A stretch of 64,000 bases of DNA from CAWINY01 sp963837635 (GTDB taxonomy: Bacteria > Acidobacteriota > Terriglobia > Terriglobales > Acidobacteriaceae), in the NCBI GenBank assembly GCA_963837635.1, contig CAWINY010000005.1:62001-126000 (forward strand), written 5' to 3'. How positions within the stretch are numbered: the stretch's first letter is position 1; each line of letters begins with the position of its first letter. Positions 41,832 to 52,793 of the stretch are shown one piece after another. A program made the position numbers and the translations under genes. Below the pieces are notes generated by a model. The model searched no databases. It saw only the letters and a list, made by a program, of their open reading frames with translations, and was not told where the DNA came from.

Positions 41832-42341
41832 TTGAAGCTAATCGCTGTCGTTGTGTTCTTTCCGTTGCTCGTGTTTCAGGCTTGGGCAGAAGACGTTCCA
41901 TCCCCCACCACCTTGAACAGTGCAGCACCAAGGTTACGGATCAAATTGTTTGGCGTCGACAAAGTCAGCGACTGCAAGACCCAACTTGCCGAGCTCCAAG
42001 AAGAACTGAAAAACCTGAAGTATCCTGCCGACTGGACGGTTGCAGTGACGTGTACGCCGAATTATTGGGAGGATGCTCTCAGGTCGTTCGGATACCCTCG
42101 GACGAACAGCGCGTTCACTCTGTTGCACGCAAAGGTGACGGTGCTGAACGGCGAAATCTTCAAAGAGCTCCAACCCGTCTATCGGCGTGTGATTGCGCAT
42201 GAACTGGGACACATTCTTTGCGGATGTGATGAGGAAGCGACGGCGGACAAAATCGCCTGGGACCTCGAGAAAAAACTGCCGCCAAACACGCCAAACGAGG
42301 AACCGCACACCACCGTTATCGTCACAGATGCCACCCGGTAA
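41832..42341 (+). CDS. small secreted metalloprotease-like protein
   Basis: 169 residues from a TTG with GAAGGAAT upstream. A signal peptide occupies residues 1-19. HELGH at 123-127 is a zinc-protease motif, and EEATAD (134-139) supplies a possible third ligand, as in gluzincin-type sites. Two early cysteines (48 and 74) could form a disulfide. I cannot name the family. It starts 68 nt after the IS end, so the insertion may have removed its old promoter. Confidence 0.6.
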   Translation: MKLIAVVVFFPLLVFQAWAEDVPSPTTLNSAAPRLRIKLFGVDKVSDCKTQLAELQEELKNLKYPADWTVAVTCTPNYWEDALRSFGYPRTNSAFTLLHAKVTVLNGEIFKELQPVYRRVIAHELGHILCGCDEEATADKIAWDLEKKLPPNTPNEEPHTTVIVTDATR

Positions 42342-42595
42342 AGCCTCCCCTGAATGTGTATTTTGGCTTCCCGAAAATGCACGCGATCCTCGCGCGTTCG
42401 CCGAAGGCAGTTATTGGCAGCTCCCGCGGCATTTCCCATTCCCGTCGCGATTGCTCCCGCAGCTTTCATCTAAGCTTATGGCCCCTATGGTAGGCTTTTC
42501 TTGAGTGCCTCTTGGAGCAGAGGCGAGGTGTTTCATCCTGAGTTGTTGCGCGCCGGTTGAGACCTCCTGCTCCGCAGGCGAATGGAAGGTATGTC

Positions 42596-45541
<2,946 letters not shown>

Positions 45542-45835
45542 TCCAGCCTCCATCGTTGCTTTTACCTGAAAGGCCGCGTTAAGTGTGAAAAGGGGGCCCT
45601 CTCTTAAAGGGGCCGGTATGCGGGCACCGCGCAGCGGTGCCGAGCCTCATAGCCGGGGGGGGCAAGGCCGCCGGTGTTGCGGCCCGAACCCCTGGAACCG
45701 GCGTTATGATGGAGCGCGCCCCGCCGAAGAATCCATCCCTGCACCGGGTTCCAGATCCGTGAAATCCGCGGTAAATCTCGTCCCGCAAAACGCCGCACTT
45801 GCAACTTCCCTCAGGAAACTTGAAACTAGGCGCCT
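45542..45835. other. secA-galT intergenic region
   Basis: No gene. A ggcaccg-cgcag-cggtgcc hairpin sits near 45630. A half family A arm (gatccgtgaaatccgcggta) is near 45752. Confidence 0.5.
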
Positions 45836-46826
45836 ATGGAACTGCGCAAAGATCCGATTACCCGCTCGTGGGTGATTACCGGCGACGACCTCCCCGTCGT
45901 GCCCCATGAGGGCCCGTGCCGTCTACTGTCCGGAGTCGGCCGAGGCAATGCAGGTGGTATCGAGCATGCCGCCGGTCGACGGCGGTCCGTGGTCGGCGCG
46001 CGCCGTGGTTCATCCCGCGCCGCTGTACCACATCGAGGGCGACCCGGGCCGGCGCGGCGACGGGCTCTACGATCGCATGCGCTCGGTCGGGGCGCACGAG
46101 GTGCTAGTCGAGAACTATCGGCACGACCGCCAGTTATGGAATTCCAGCCCGGAAGAAATCGAGCAATTTCTTTTTCTCACGGCTCACCGCATCCAGGACC
46201 TCAAGGGCGACGAGCGCATCCGCTACATCAGCGTCTTTAAGGACTATGGCAAGATCGCCGGACAGGATTTCGAACACCCGACCTCGCAACTGATGGCCAC
46301 CGCGTTCGTGCCGCGGCGAATCCTCTATGAGCTGCGGTCGGCGCGCGACTACTACGAGGCGAAAGAGCGCTGCGTGTTCTGCGACATCCTTGCCCAGGAG
46401 GAGCACACCCATCAGCGCGTAGTCGAAAACCGTGGCGATTACGTGGCCATCTGCCCGTTTGCGCCGCGGGTGCCGTTCGAAACCTGGCTGCTCTCGCGCT
46501 ATCACGAAGCCCGATTCGAGCGCTTTGCGCTCTCGAAGCCAAACGTGCTGCGAGATATGGCCGTACTCTTGCGGCGGACGCTGAATCGCATCCGCTCGCT
46601 GTCGGACGGCTTTCATCTCGTGCTGCACACCTCGCCCAACACCGAGCATCAGTCCAAGACGCTGGGCTATTGGAAGACAATCGACGACGACTATCACTGG
46701 CACGTGGAGATTCTGCCCATCATCCCCAGCAAGGCCAAGTCGTACACGGTGAAGGAGACTTACTTCACGCCGGTGTCGCCGGAAACGGCTGCCGCCCGTC
46801 TGCGCGAGGCAAGCCCCGATGCCTGA
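45836..46826 (+). pseudogene. galT: galactose-1-phosphate uridylyltransferase-like gene with +1 frameshift
   Basis: The N-terminus MELRKDPITRSWVITGDD is in one frame (from 45836) and the rest (CPESAEAMQVVSSMPPVDGG onward to 46826) is in another. One extra C at 45919-45920 explains it: deleting it restores Cys28-x-x-Cys31, the zinc motif of the family, and a 329-residue protein of normal length. Downstream signatures are CVFCDI and YHWHVEILP. The active-site triad H-P-H is H-P-T here (46275-46289). A sequencing error, a pseudogene or a recoding event are all possible; the rest of the frame is free of stops. Confidence 0.8.
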
Positions 46827-47247
46827 TTCTCGCCCTGTCCGGCGGGTCAAAACCTACACGACCGAGACCGGCCACGTCTACCAGTACTACTTGGTGGGCA
46901 AGCGTCCTGCCCTGACGGGCACAACCGACGCCCATTCGGGGAAGGCAGGGCTGCGGCTTGTTTCGGATCCTCCTGCAGTTGCCGGAGCCGGCACCGAGTA
47001 CATTTTCGACGTCACTCCGGATCGCCACCGAATGTATGCCGTGACCATCCTGGTCTACGAAGAGGCTGTCTCGGCCTGGGCTATGGCTCATGGCCGTCCC
47101 CTGACCGGCACCGAGCAGTACGCCGCCGCCAAGTTGTGCCTGCTGCGAGCCCTGGATGAAACTGCCGATCTGGGCGAGTGCAGCCGCTGCTTCGATCTTA
47201 CTGCGGATATGCTCGAAGAGCTGTTGGAAGAACTCGGCCTCGATTGA
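46819..47247 (+). CDS. conserved protein of unknown function
   Basis: 142 residues, overlapping the end of the GalT-like gene by 8 nt. No signal or membrane segment. RRVKTYTTETGHVYQYYLVGKRP begins a beta-rich N-terminus; VFDVTPDR-type strands and AWAMAHGRPLTGTEQYAAAKLCLLRALDE helices follow. The C-terminus has a Cys-x2-Cys (GECSRCFDLTADMLEELLEEL). Tight coupling suggests it is expressed with galT. Family not recognised. Confidence 0.7.
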   Translation: MPDSRPVRRVKTYTTETGHVYQYYLVGKRPALTGTTDAHSGKAGLRLVSDPPAVAGAGTEYIFDVTPDRHRMYAVTILVYEEAVSAWAMAHGRPLTGTEQYAAAKLCLLRALDETADLGECSRCFDLTADMLEELLEELGLD

Positions 47248-47259
47248 AACTTCAAAAAA

Positions 47260-47417
47260 CCACCACGGAGACACGGAGTCACGGAGTCACGGAGAAGGCA
47301 TTTAGAAGGAATGAATCGTCATCCTGAGCGGAGCGAAGGGCCTGCTTTTCTCTGTTTCTTTTCTCCGTGTCTCCGTGCCTCCGTGGTGGACTGCCCTTCG
47401 CGCCTTCGCGTTGAAAC
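47260..47417. repeat. nested repeat: CACGGAG arms, family J insert and family B half
   Basis: Outer arms accaccacggagacacggag and ccgtgtctccgtgcctccgt (47260-47389), iterating CACGGAG/CTCCGTG. A family J arm (tcatcctgagcggagcgaag) sits in the loop at 47320. A family B arm (cccttcgcgccttcgcgttg) follows at 47393. It starts 12 nt after the upstream stop. Confidence 0.75.
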
Positions 47418-47502
47418 CCAACCGATCCAAATTTGGAAACGCCTGGGCCGCACAACGCTTTTTGAGTTGCATAATCACGCCGGTCTGCATCAGACTTCTG
47501 CG

Positions 47503-48636
47503 ATGGCTCATCACGTCTTCGCTACCTGCGACATCGGCGATGCCGCGCTCAATGTGCTTCGCAATCGTGGTTACCAAGTTGAGGTCTATCCCGGCCCCGA
47601 GGCGCCGCCCAAGCAGGTCATCATCGAGAAGTTGCGTCAGGGCGTGGACGGGCTGATTACCACCTTGCGCGATCCCATCGATGCCGAAATCTTCGAGGCC
47701 GGCAAACCGCGGCTGAAAGTTGTCTCGCAGATCGCCGTCGGCTTCGACAACATCAACCGCGACGATGCCAATCGCTATCGCATCCCCTTTACCCACACTC
47801 CCGACGTGCTCACCGAGGCCACCGCCGAGTTTGCCTTCTTCATCATGGGCGCCCTCGCCCGCAAGCTCTGGGCCAGCGAGCACCTGGTGCGCGACCACCA
47901 GTGGGGTTTCTGGCATCCCTACCTGCCCTTCCTGGGCGACGAGGTCACCGGCAAGACCATCGCCATCATTGGCACCGGCCGCATCGGCCTAGCGATGATC
48001 AAGAAGTGCATCGGCTTCGACATGAACATCCTGTGCTTCGACCCGGCGGCGCGTCAGGCCGGGTTCGTCTGCTCGGCGCAGGAGTTGATGGACACGCGCC
48101 AGCGGCTGGGCTTGACCCACGAGCGCCACACCATCATGTACGTGCCTTTGGAGCAGGCGCTCCAGGAGGCGGACTTCGTGAGCGTGCATGTGCCGCTCAT
48201 CCGTCCCGGGGAAGGTAACAACCCCACCTACCATTTGTTTAACGAAGAAACCTTGCGCCGGATGAAGCCCACCGCCTACCTGGTCAACACCTCACGCGGT
48301 CCGGTGGTGGACGAAGCCGCGGTGGCCCGCGCCTTGAAGGAAGGCTGGATCGCCGGCGCCGCGCTCGATGTCTTCGAGCAGGAGCCCCTACCCGCCGACT
48401 CGCCCCTGCGCGATCCCGCCATCGATGACCGCTGCCGCCTGTCCCATCACTTCGCCAGCGGGGCACAGATCACCCGTCTCTCGCCCGATGCCGATAAAGG
48501 CATGGCCGGCCGCACCGTCCAGGGCCTCATCGATGTGCTGGAAGGCAACTACGGAGGCGACATCAGCCGTATGCCTTACGTGGTCAACAAAGAAGCCTTT
48601 CGACCCAAGCCGGGAGAGTCACAGGAAGTGGCCTAG
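47503..48636 (+). CDS. D-isomer-specific 2-hydroxyacid dehydrogenase (glyoxylate reductase-like)
   Basis: 377 residues from MAHHVFATCDIG; upstream in-frame sequence is repeat-derived and excluded. The NAD-binding GxGxxG is GTGRIG within GKTIAIIGTGRIG. NTSRGPVVDE and the catalytic region ALDVFEQEPLP follow, but the usual His-x4-G catalytic region reads LSHHFASGAQI. About 40 residues longer than typical because of an insert (QELMDTRQRLGLTHERHTIMY). Glyoxylate or hydroxypyruvate reduction would complement glcDEF; substrate unproven. Confidence 0.86.
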   Translation: MAHHVFATCDIGDAALNVLRNRGYQVEVYPGPEAPPKQVIIEKLRQGVDGLITTLRDPIDAEIFEAGKPRLKVVSQIAVGFDNINRDDANRYRIPFTHTPDVLTEATAEFAFFIMGALARKLWASEHLVRDHQWGFWHPYLPFLGDEVTGKTIAIIGTGRIGLAMIKKCIGFDMNILCFDPAARQAGFVCSAQELMDTRQRLGLTHERHTIMYVPLEQALQEADFVSVHVPLIRPGEGNNPTYHLFNEETLRRMKPTAYLVNTSRGPVVDEAAVARALKEGWIAGAALDVFEQEPLPADSPLRDPAIDDRCRLSHHFASGAQITRLSPDADKGMAGRTVQGLIDVLEGNYGGDISRMPYVVNKEAFRPKPGESQEVA

Positions 48637-48802
48637 CCGATATTCAGGGAAGCACAAATTGTGCAAGACGGATCCTCGACCCGTCCCAAAGCGGTGGCGG
48701 GTCGCAGACCCGCCCCACACAATGCAGGTCTGGGCAACCCAGGCAGCTACTCTGCTATCTCTCTACCTGACTCGCAAATCATGCTTCTCAATGGTCTAAA
48801 AT

Positions 48803-49015
48803 ATGTCCGGGATGTTCGGTTTCTGCCATCACGAATGGATCCGCGAGCGCGATTCTCGGGGCCAACTGCTGCGCCGGTGCATGCACTGCTTTCGGGTTCA
48901 GCCCGATCCGATGACCGCGCTGGTCCGCTCCAACCCGCCCCATCAGCCGGTTGAGCCAGCTCGCCAGCCCGACTTTCCGCCTCCGCTTGGAGCGCCGCAC
49001 CCTGCCAAGCACTAG
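48803..49015 (+). CDS. small putative zinc-binding protein
   Basis: 70 residues. A CHHEW...CMHCFRVQ arrangement (Cys-x-His, Cys-x2-Cys) could hold one zinc. The remainder is Pro-rich. TAAAAT (48797-48802) abuts the first ATG; a second ATG at 48812 would then be the likelier, leaderless start. The antisense frame of similar length is a shadow. Moderate belief that this is a gene. Confidence 0.45.
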   Translation: MSGMFGFCHHEWIRERDSRGQLLRRCMHCFRVQPDPMTALVRSNPPHQPVEPARQPDFPPPLGAPHPAKH

Positions 49016-49026
49016 AAGGAACGTTA

Positions 49027-49097
49027 GCCGCTGATTTGCGCTGATGAACGCTGATTCTGTCCTGCTTTTTCAGCGTTCATCAGCGCAGATCAGCGGC
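49027..49097. repeat. family H inverted repeat (CTGAT modules)
   Basis: gccgctgatttgcgctgatg on the left and ttcatcagcgcagatcagcg on the right; same family as 19191-19259. It sits 11 nt after the stop of the small zinc protein. Confidence 0.75.
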
Positions 49098-49148
49098 GCT
49101 TTCGCTTTGCTTCGATCCAATGAGGGTGCTGGTGCGCCCGCGGCGGTC

Positions 49149-49340
49149 TTACGCAGCGCTCAGTTGGCGAAACGCCTCATCGTAATCAGCCAGGACTGTT
49201 TCGAGCTGAAGGCGCGCCTCTTCCGTCAACTCGCCTTCCGCTCCGCGCGCGACCATGCGAGCCGCCGCCACAAGCGTCGCCAACTCGTAGGCGTGCAGCG
49301 TTACCTGAAATACGGTTGGGCGAATTCGATCGATTTGCAT
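49149..49340 (-). CDS. small hypothetical protein downstream of the AhpD-like gene
   Basis: 63 residues from MQIDRIRPTVFQVTLHAYELATLVAAARM; two amphipathic helices, the second acidic (EGELTEEARLQLETVLADYDEAFRQL). It begins 4 nt after the AhpD-like stop and is surely co-transcribed. No known motif. It may be an accessory or regulatory partner of that protein. Confidence 0.6.
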   Translation of the reverse strand: MQIDRIRPTVFQVTLHAYELATLVAAARMVARGAEGELTEEARLQLETVLADYDEAFRQLSAA

Positions 49341-49344
49341 TCGA

Positions 49345-49749
49345 TTAAGCTGCCACCTTCTGCTTGGAAAGGAACTTGCCCATCTGCTGCAACTCCTGGC
49401 TGAATTGTTGGTAATCTTGCTGGATTCCATTCAGGTAAGCGCTCCAGCCCAGCGACATCTTGGCGTAGTGAACCGCCTCTTCAATTTCCCGATCAGAGGC
49501 CCCAAAGAGTTTTGCCGCCTCGGTATGGAACAGGGTGCAGTAGTGGCACCTGGTCGCCGAGTGCAAGGCAATACCCATGAGCTCCTTGTATTTGTTGGGA
49601 ATCAAGGTTTGCCCGAGCTCCAGTCGCTTAAACAGCTCCCACTCGAGATCCAGGAACTCGTCGGGAATGCGCTGGAAAAAGCTGGGCACAAGACCGACGG
49701 TGTTCTTCATTTCGCGTTCCACTTCAGCGCGGGGACGTGAGGTAGCCAT
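49345..49749 (-). CDS. AhpD-like carboxymuconolactone decarboxylase-family protein
   Basis: 134 residues. The redox motif C-x2-C-x3-H is at Cys68, Cys71 and His75 (RCHYCTLFH), as in AhpD peroxidase reductants. GGAGG at -7 selects the ATG at 49749 from the nearby MAMAT pair. The protein is helical, and probably a peroxide or thiol-stress oxidoreductase. It forms a two-gene unit with the 63-aa protein. Confidence 0.88.
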   Translation of the reverse strand: MATSRPRAEVEREMKNTVGLVPSFFQRIPDEFLDLEWELFKRLELGQTLIPNKYKELMGIALHSATRCHYCTLFHTEAAKLFGASDREIEEAVHYAKMSLGWSAYLNGIQQDYQQFSQELQQMGKFLSKQKVAA

Positions 49750-49919
49750 GGCCATTCCTCCATTTTCTGACTTCCGGGTGAACTTGAATTCAAGGTGTTG
49801 GGATGCCTGGGTGGGTTCGAAAAGCTGCCGATCAATGACGATGTGCTCTGCTTTTTCGCGAATCAGCATTTATTTTGCAGTGCCGGGCTCTCGATGCCGG
49901 ACCTCTCGACGGAATTCCA

Positions 49920-50086
49920 TCAACGCGAAGGCGCGAAGCTTTTGGATGGACCAGTTAATTGATGGGTTATCAGAAAACACCTGCCACAGAGGCACAGAGA
50001 CACAGAGGGACTTGAATTCTGGTTTCTCTGTGTCTCGGTGCCTCTGTGGCGGATTATTCCTTGTTCCTTCGCGTCTTCGCGTTGAA
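49920..50086. repeat. nested repeats, family B outside and CAGAG family inside
   Basis: Outer: caacgcgaaggcgcgaagct and ccttcgcgtcttcgcgttga. Inner: gccacagaggcacagagaca and ctctgtgtctcggtgcctct. The CAGAG module repeats every 8 nt. No gene in 49870-50151. Confidence 0.8.
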
Positions 50087-50106
50087 ACTCTTTTCCGGGG
50101 CGGCGC

Positions 50107-50132
50107 AAAAAAAGCCCCTCTTGCGAGGGGCT
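50107..50132 (-). terminator. Rho-independent terminator of the sigma-like gene
   Basis: On the minus strand agcccctc-gcaa-gaggggct is followed by TTTTTTT. It lies about 20 nt after the stop codon at 50152. Confidence 0.85.
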
Positions 50133-50151
50133 GGATAGGAGAGAGGAGATG

Positions 50152-50709
50152 CTACCCGATCATCGCTGCTAGCAGTTCGCGCACACGCAGCCGCGCCTGA
50201 TGCAGTCCGGAAACACAAGCTTCAACCTTTAATTTCAGGAGCCGTGCAATTTTTTCGTGGCCGTAGCCTTCGACTTCATGCAGCAGGAAGATCAGCCGTT
50301 CGGTCGGCGGCAACTGCACCACGGCCCGTTCCAGGTGGACGCGCATCGTGTTGCGCCGCACGTTCAACACCTGGGTTGCCGGAGCGCATCTCAGCGTAAG
50401 TTGGCCGACTGGCATCAACTCGCGGATCTCGCCCAAGAAAATGCGATCCACCACGTCGGTGCTCACCTGGCTGCCGAGCAGAACCGTCTGCTGGAGCACG
50501 TCTTCAGTAAGTGCGGCGGCCGCCAGTTCGTTATCCGTCATCCAGAACGCTAGGGAGTAAATTCGGTGACGGTTCTGTTCGTAGGCGTGGGTGCCAACCG
50601 AGAGGCTGCGTTGGGCTGCCCATGGCGTGCACGTCCCCGCGCCGAAATGGCCGCCAGTAGACGAAGTTTCTCCTAGACTGCCACGCTGAGTTTGCTGCGT
50701 ACTTCCCAT
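50152..50709 (-). CDS. degenerate sigma-70-family (ECF-like) protein
   Basis: 185 residues. A sigma region 4-type C-terminus is visible (HLERAVVQLPPTERLIFLLHEVEGYGHEKIARLLKLKVEACVSGLHQARLRVRELL). Region 2 is weak (YEQNRHRIYSLAFWMTDNELAAAALTEDV): promoter-melting aromatics are mostly missing. It may be a divergent ECF factor or a non-melting regulator. The start at 50709 has GGGGA 5 nt upstream. The N-terminal 40 residues are Ser/Gly/Thr-rich. No anti-sigma gene adjoins it. Confidence 0.7.
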   Translation of the reverse strand: MGSTQQTQRGSLGETSSTGGHFGAGTCTPWAAQRSLSVGTHAYEQNRHRIYSLAFWMTDNELAAAALTEDVLQQTVLLGSQVSTDVVDRIFLGEIRELMPVGQLTLRCAPATQVLNVRRNTMRVHLERAVVQLPPTERLIFLLHEVEGYGHEKIARLLKLKVEACVSGLHQARLRVRELLAAMIG

Positions 50710-51072
50710 AATCGTCCCCACGGTCTCTTCGGCGGAGTTAAGTCGACTCCATCGGATTCATTAAGCTTCTCTAATTCGTCCTCGTCATTAGCAGGCGGCT
50801 ATCTTCACTGCAATTTGCGCTCCATCCGACAGCAGGCTGTTTTGCCTTGTCATAATGTGGATCAACTCGCTCCATTTCAACAGCTCACCCTGTGAGATGA
50901 AGGATTTCTTGAGATGACAGGGAGGGGACAAAAGGGGAACAGAAACCCTCTGAAGTGGAATTCGGATTCCCACTTCTCCAGATTCGGTCGATTGTGGCCG
51001 AATGAAACGCCAGAGTGGGTTGGATGTGGTGGACCCCGGAGTTGCCGTGATGGTCCGCGGCATCAGACCCGC
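50710..51072. other. intergenic region upstream of the sigma-like gene
   Basis: 363 nt. A 91-codon minus-strand frame (50788-51063) lacks a ribosome site and recognisable domain and is not called. No family repeat is seen. Confidence 0.4.
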
Positions 51073-51873
51073 TTAATAGGCACGGAGTTCTGAGCGGCGC
51101 AAAATCTTATCGGGATCCAGGGCGATGGCGTGGTTCAGGACCACATCGACCACGCTTCCATTCGCTAGGCGCAGATCGCTGCCGCGCGCCATGACGGCAA
51201 TCATGCTGCCCGCAGCCACGCCTGTCAGTCCCCCGATTCCAACACCGCGAGTGGTGCCGCTGGCGGCCGCCCCGGCAATCCCGCCCACGGCTCCGCCTTC
51301 CGCCGCGCCGCGGCCGATGCGCTGCACATCCTTGCCCTTCTCCGAATCGTGCTTCACCGTGCCGGGCTCTTTCGAGTGCGAGTTCTCATCTCCGGGCACC
51401 TGGTCCACCGCGGCCGCCATATCTACCGTATAGCCATTCGCATACAGCAAAGACTTCACGTGGAACTGCAGCTCCGCCGTCCCCTTGATGCGGCCGGCGC
51501 GCTTGACCCGGTCGACCACGCCCTGCACGTAGGTTCCGGCCGGAATCATGACGCGCTGATCGATCACGATCGGGAAGGTCGTCCGCGCGTAAATGGGATC
51601 GCCCGGCTGCGCGTTCTTGGTGGAGATAGCCTGGCGCAACTGCATGGGGATCTTGGTGCCGGCGGGCACGATCCAGCGCGGCCGGTCCGCCGAATCGAAA
51701 ACCGTGGGCGAGGCAGCGGGAGGCGTTTGCGGCGAAGCGGCAGATGTTTGGGATTCGGGGGGTGGCACCTGCCTGCGGGACTTCAACACCGGCGGCTGGC
51801 GATCCGGCTCTGGGCTCTGTTGTGCGAGGACGCTGGTGGCAGCCAGGAGGACGAAAGCGATGAGCGCGCGCAT
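51073..51873 (-). CDS. secreted protein with TrbI/VirB10-like beta domain
   Basis: 266 residues from MRALIAFVLLAATSVLAQ, a signal peptide; GGAGG at -5 selects this start. A Pro/Gln linker (about 20-50) precedes RWIVPAGTKIPMQLRQAISTKNAQPGDPIYARTTFPIVIDQRVMIPAGTYVQG, which resembles the VirB10/TrbI C-terminal barrel start. A Gly/Ala-rich stretch (GGAVGGIAGAAASG...) may be a membrane or glycine-zipper segment. There are no conjugation genes nearby, so an envelope role is more likely. Confidence 0.7.
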   Translation of the reverse strand: MRALIAFVLLAATSVLAQQSPEPDRQPPVLKSRRQVPPPESQTSAASPQTPPAASPTVFDSADRPRWIVPAGTKIPMQLRQAISTKNAQPGDPIYARTTFPIVIDQRVMIPAGTYVQGVVDRVKRAGRIKGTAELQFHVKSLLYANGYTVDMAAAVDQVPGDENSHSKEPGTVKHDSEKGKDVQRIGRGAAEGGAVGGIAGAAASGTTRGVGIGGLTGVAAGSMIAVMARGSDLRLANGSVVDVVLNHAIALDPDKILRRSELRAY

Positions 51874-51940
51874 AGGACCTCCGTAGCATACTAAACCCAC
51901 TCAGGGATGGAATGTCGCGGGCCGCAAATGCAAGAATAAC

Positions 51941-52065
51941 AACGGATCGAAACGGATTTGACGGATCATTTTTGTTGTTCTTCGCGTCTTCGTGCCTTCG
52001 CGTTTAGAGCATAAAAAAGTTCAACGCGAAGTCGCTAAGGCGCGAAGGGATAAAGAATATCCGCG
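51941..52065. repeat. composite repeat (families A and B), left flank of the response regulator
   Basis: ggatcgaaacggatttgacg, then gacggatcatttttgttgtt, an inner B hairpin (cttcgcgtcttcgtgccttc; caacgcgaagtcgctaaggc) and gggataaagaatatccg. Nearly identical to 52654-52775. Confidence 0.8.
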
Positions 52066-52102
52066 GGTCGCTTTTGGCGAAGGGTGGGAACGGATCGAGA
52101 GG

Positions 52103-52516
52103 TTAGGCGGCGGCAGCGCGACTTAAGTTCCGGGTTGTTCCGTCAGCCTGACCCGGCACTTTCTTGTTTGCCAACAGTTCTTGAATCGCGGAAAGCAAAG
52201 CAGTGGGGCCATCCCCTTTATGCAAATATGCAGCAGCGAACCACCTGAGCCACTCCGGCACCGCATCGAAGAAGCCGGTGCAAATCACGACCGGCAGCTC
52301 CGGGTGCTGTTTCAAAAGCGCTTCTGCCACTTGGCCGCCGTCCATGCCCGGCATCTTGAAATCGAGCACGACTACATCAACAACGTGTTCGGAAGCGAGT
52401 GTGATCCCGGTTGGCCCGTCCGGGGCGACGAGAACCGTGTATCCATTCGTCTCTAAAATGCTCTTTTGAAGGTCAAGCATCACCGGATCATCGTCGATGC
52501 AAAGAATGGTGGGCAT
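52103..52516 (-). CDS. receiver-only response regulator
   Basis: 137 residues with a CheY-like receiver and no output domain. Acidic pocket Asp8-Asp9-Asp10, phospho-acceptor Asp52 (VVLDFKMPGMDG), switch Thr in VVICTGFF and Lys in YLHKGD are all present. The usual Lys-Pro after the switch Lys is Lys-Gly here. GGAGGT precedes the ATG. It probably relays phosphate from a distant kinase. The gene lies between two near-identical composite repeats. Confidence 0.9.
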   Translation of the reverse strand: MPTILCIDDDPVMLDLQKSILETNGYTVLVAPDGPTGITLASEHVVDVVVLDFKMPGMDGGQVAEALLKQHPELPVVICTGFFDAVPEWLRWFAAAYLHKGDGPTALLSAIQELLANKKVPGQADGTTRNLSRAAAA

Positions 52517-52653
52517 GGGCGACCACCTCCAATGTGTGATCCTGCTGGGATCTCCAGCACGGGGCAAAATTAGACTACTTGCGGTACTCAAAAGCAAGCA
52601 CGAGACGAGGGTATTTAAGCCGTCACTCCCAATTCGGCACCAGCCCAATTACC

Positions 52654-52793
52654 GCCCAGATCGAAACGGATTTAGACGGATCATTTTTGTTGTTCATCGC
52701 GTCGTGACCTTCGCGTGTAAAGCATAAAAAGTTCAACCGAAGTCGCTAAGGCGCGAAGGGATAAAGAATATCCGTCTCAATCCGCCGTTGTCC
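52654..52793. repeat. composite repeat (families A and B), right flank of the response regulator
   Basis: Second copy of the 51941 element in the same orientation, with small deletions. Its end (aatccgccgttgt) reads on the minus strand as the last codons and TGA stop of the acyl-CoA synthetase. Confidence 0.8.

Noticed and set aside
48788..49012. 74-codon frame antisense to the small zinc protein
   Set aside because: Arg-rich shadow; the plus frame has Cys/His pairs and a -10-like box.
50788..51063. 91-codon minus-strand frame
   Set aside because: No ribosome site or domain, in a region without other coding signs.
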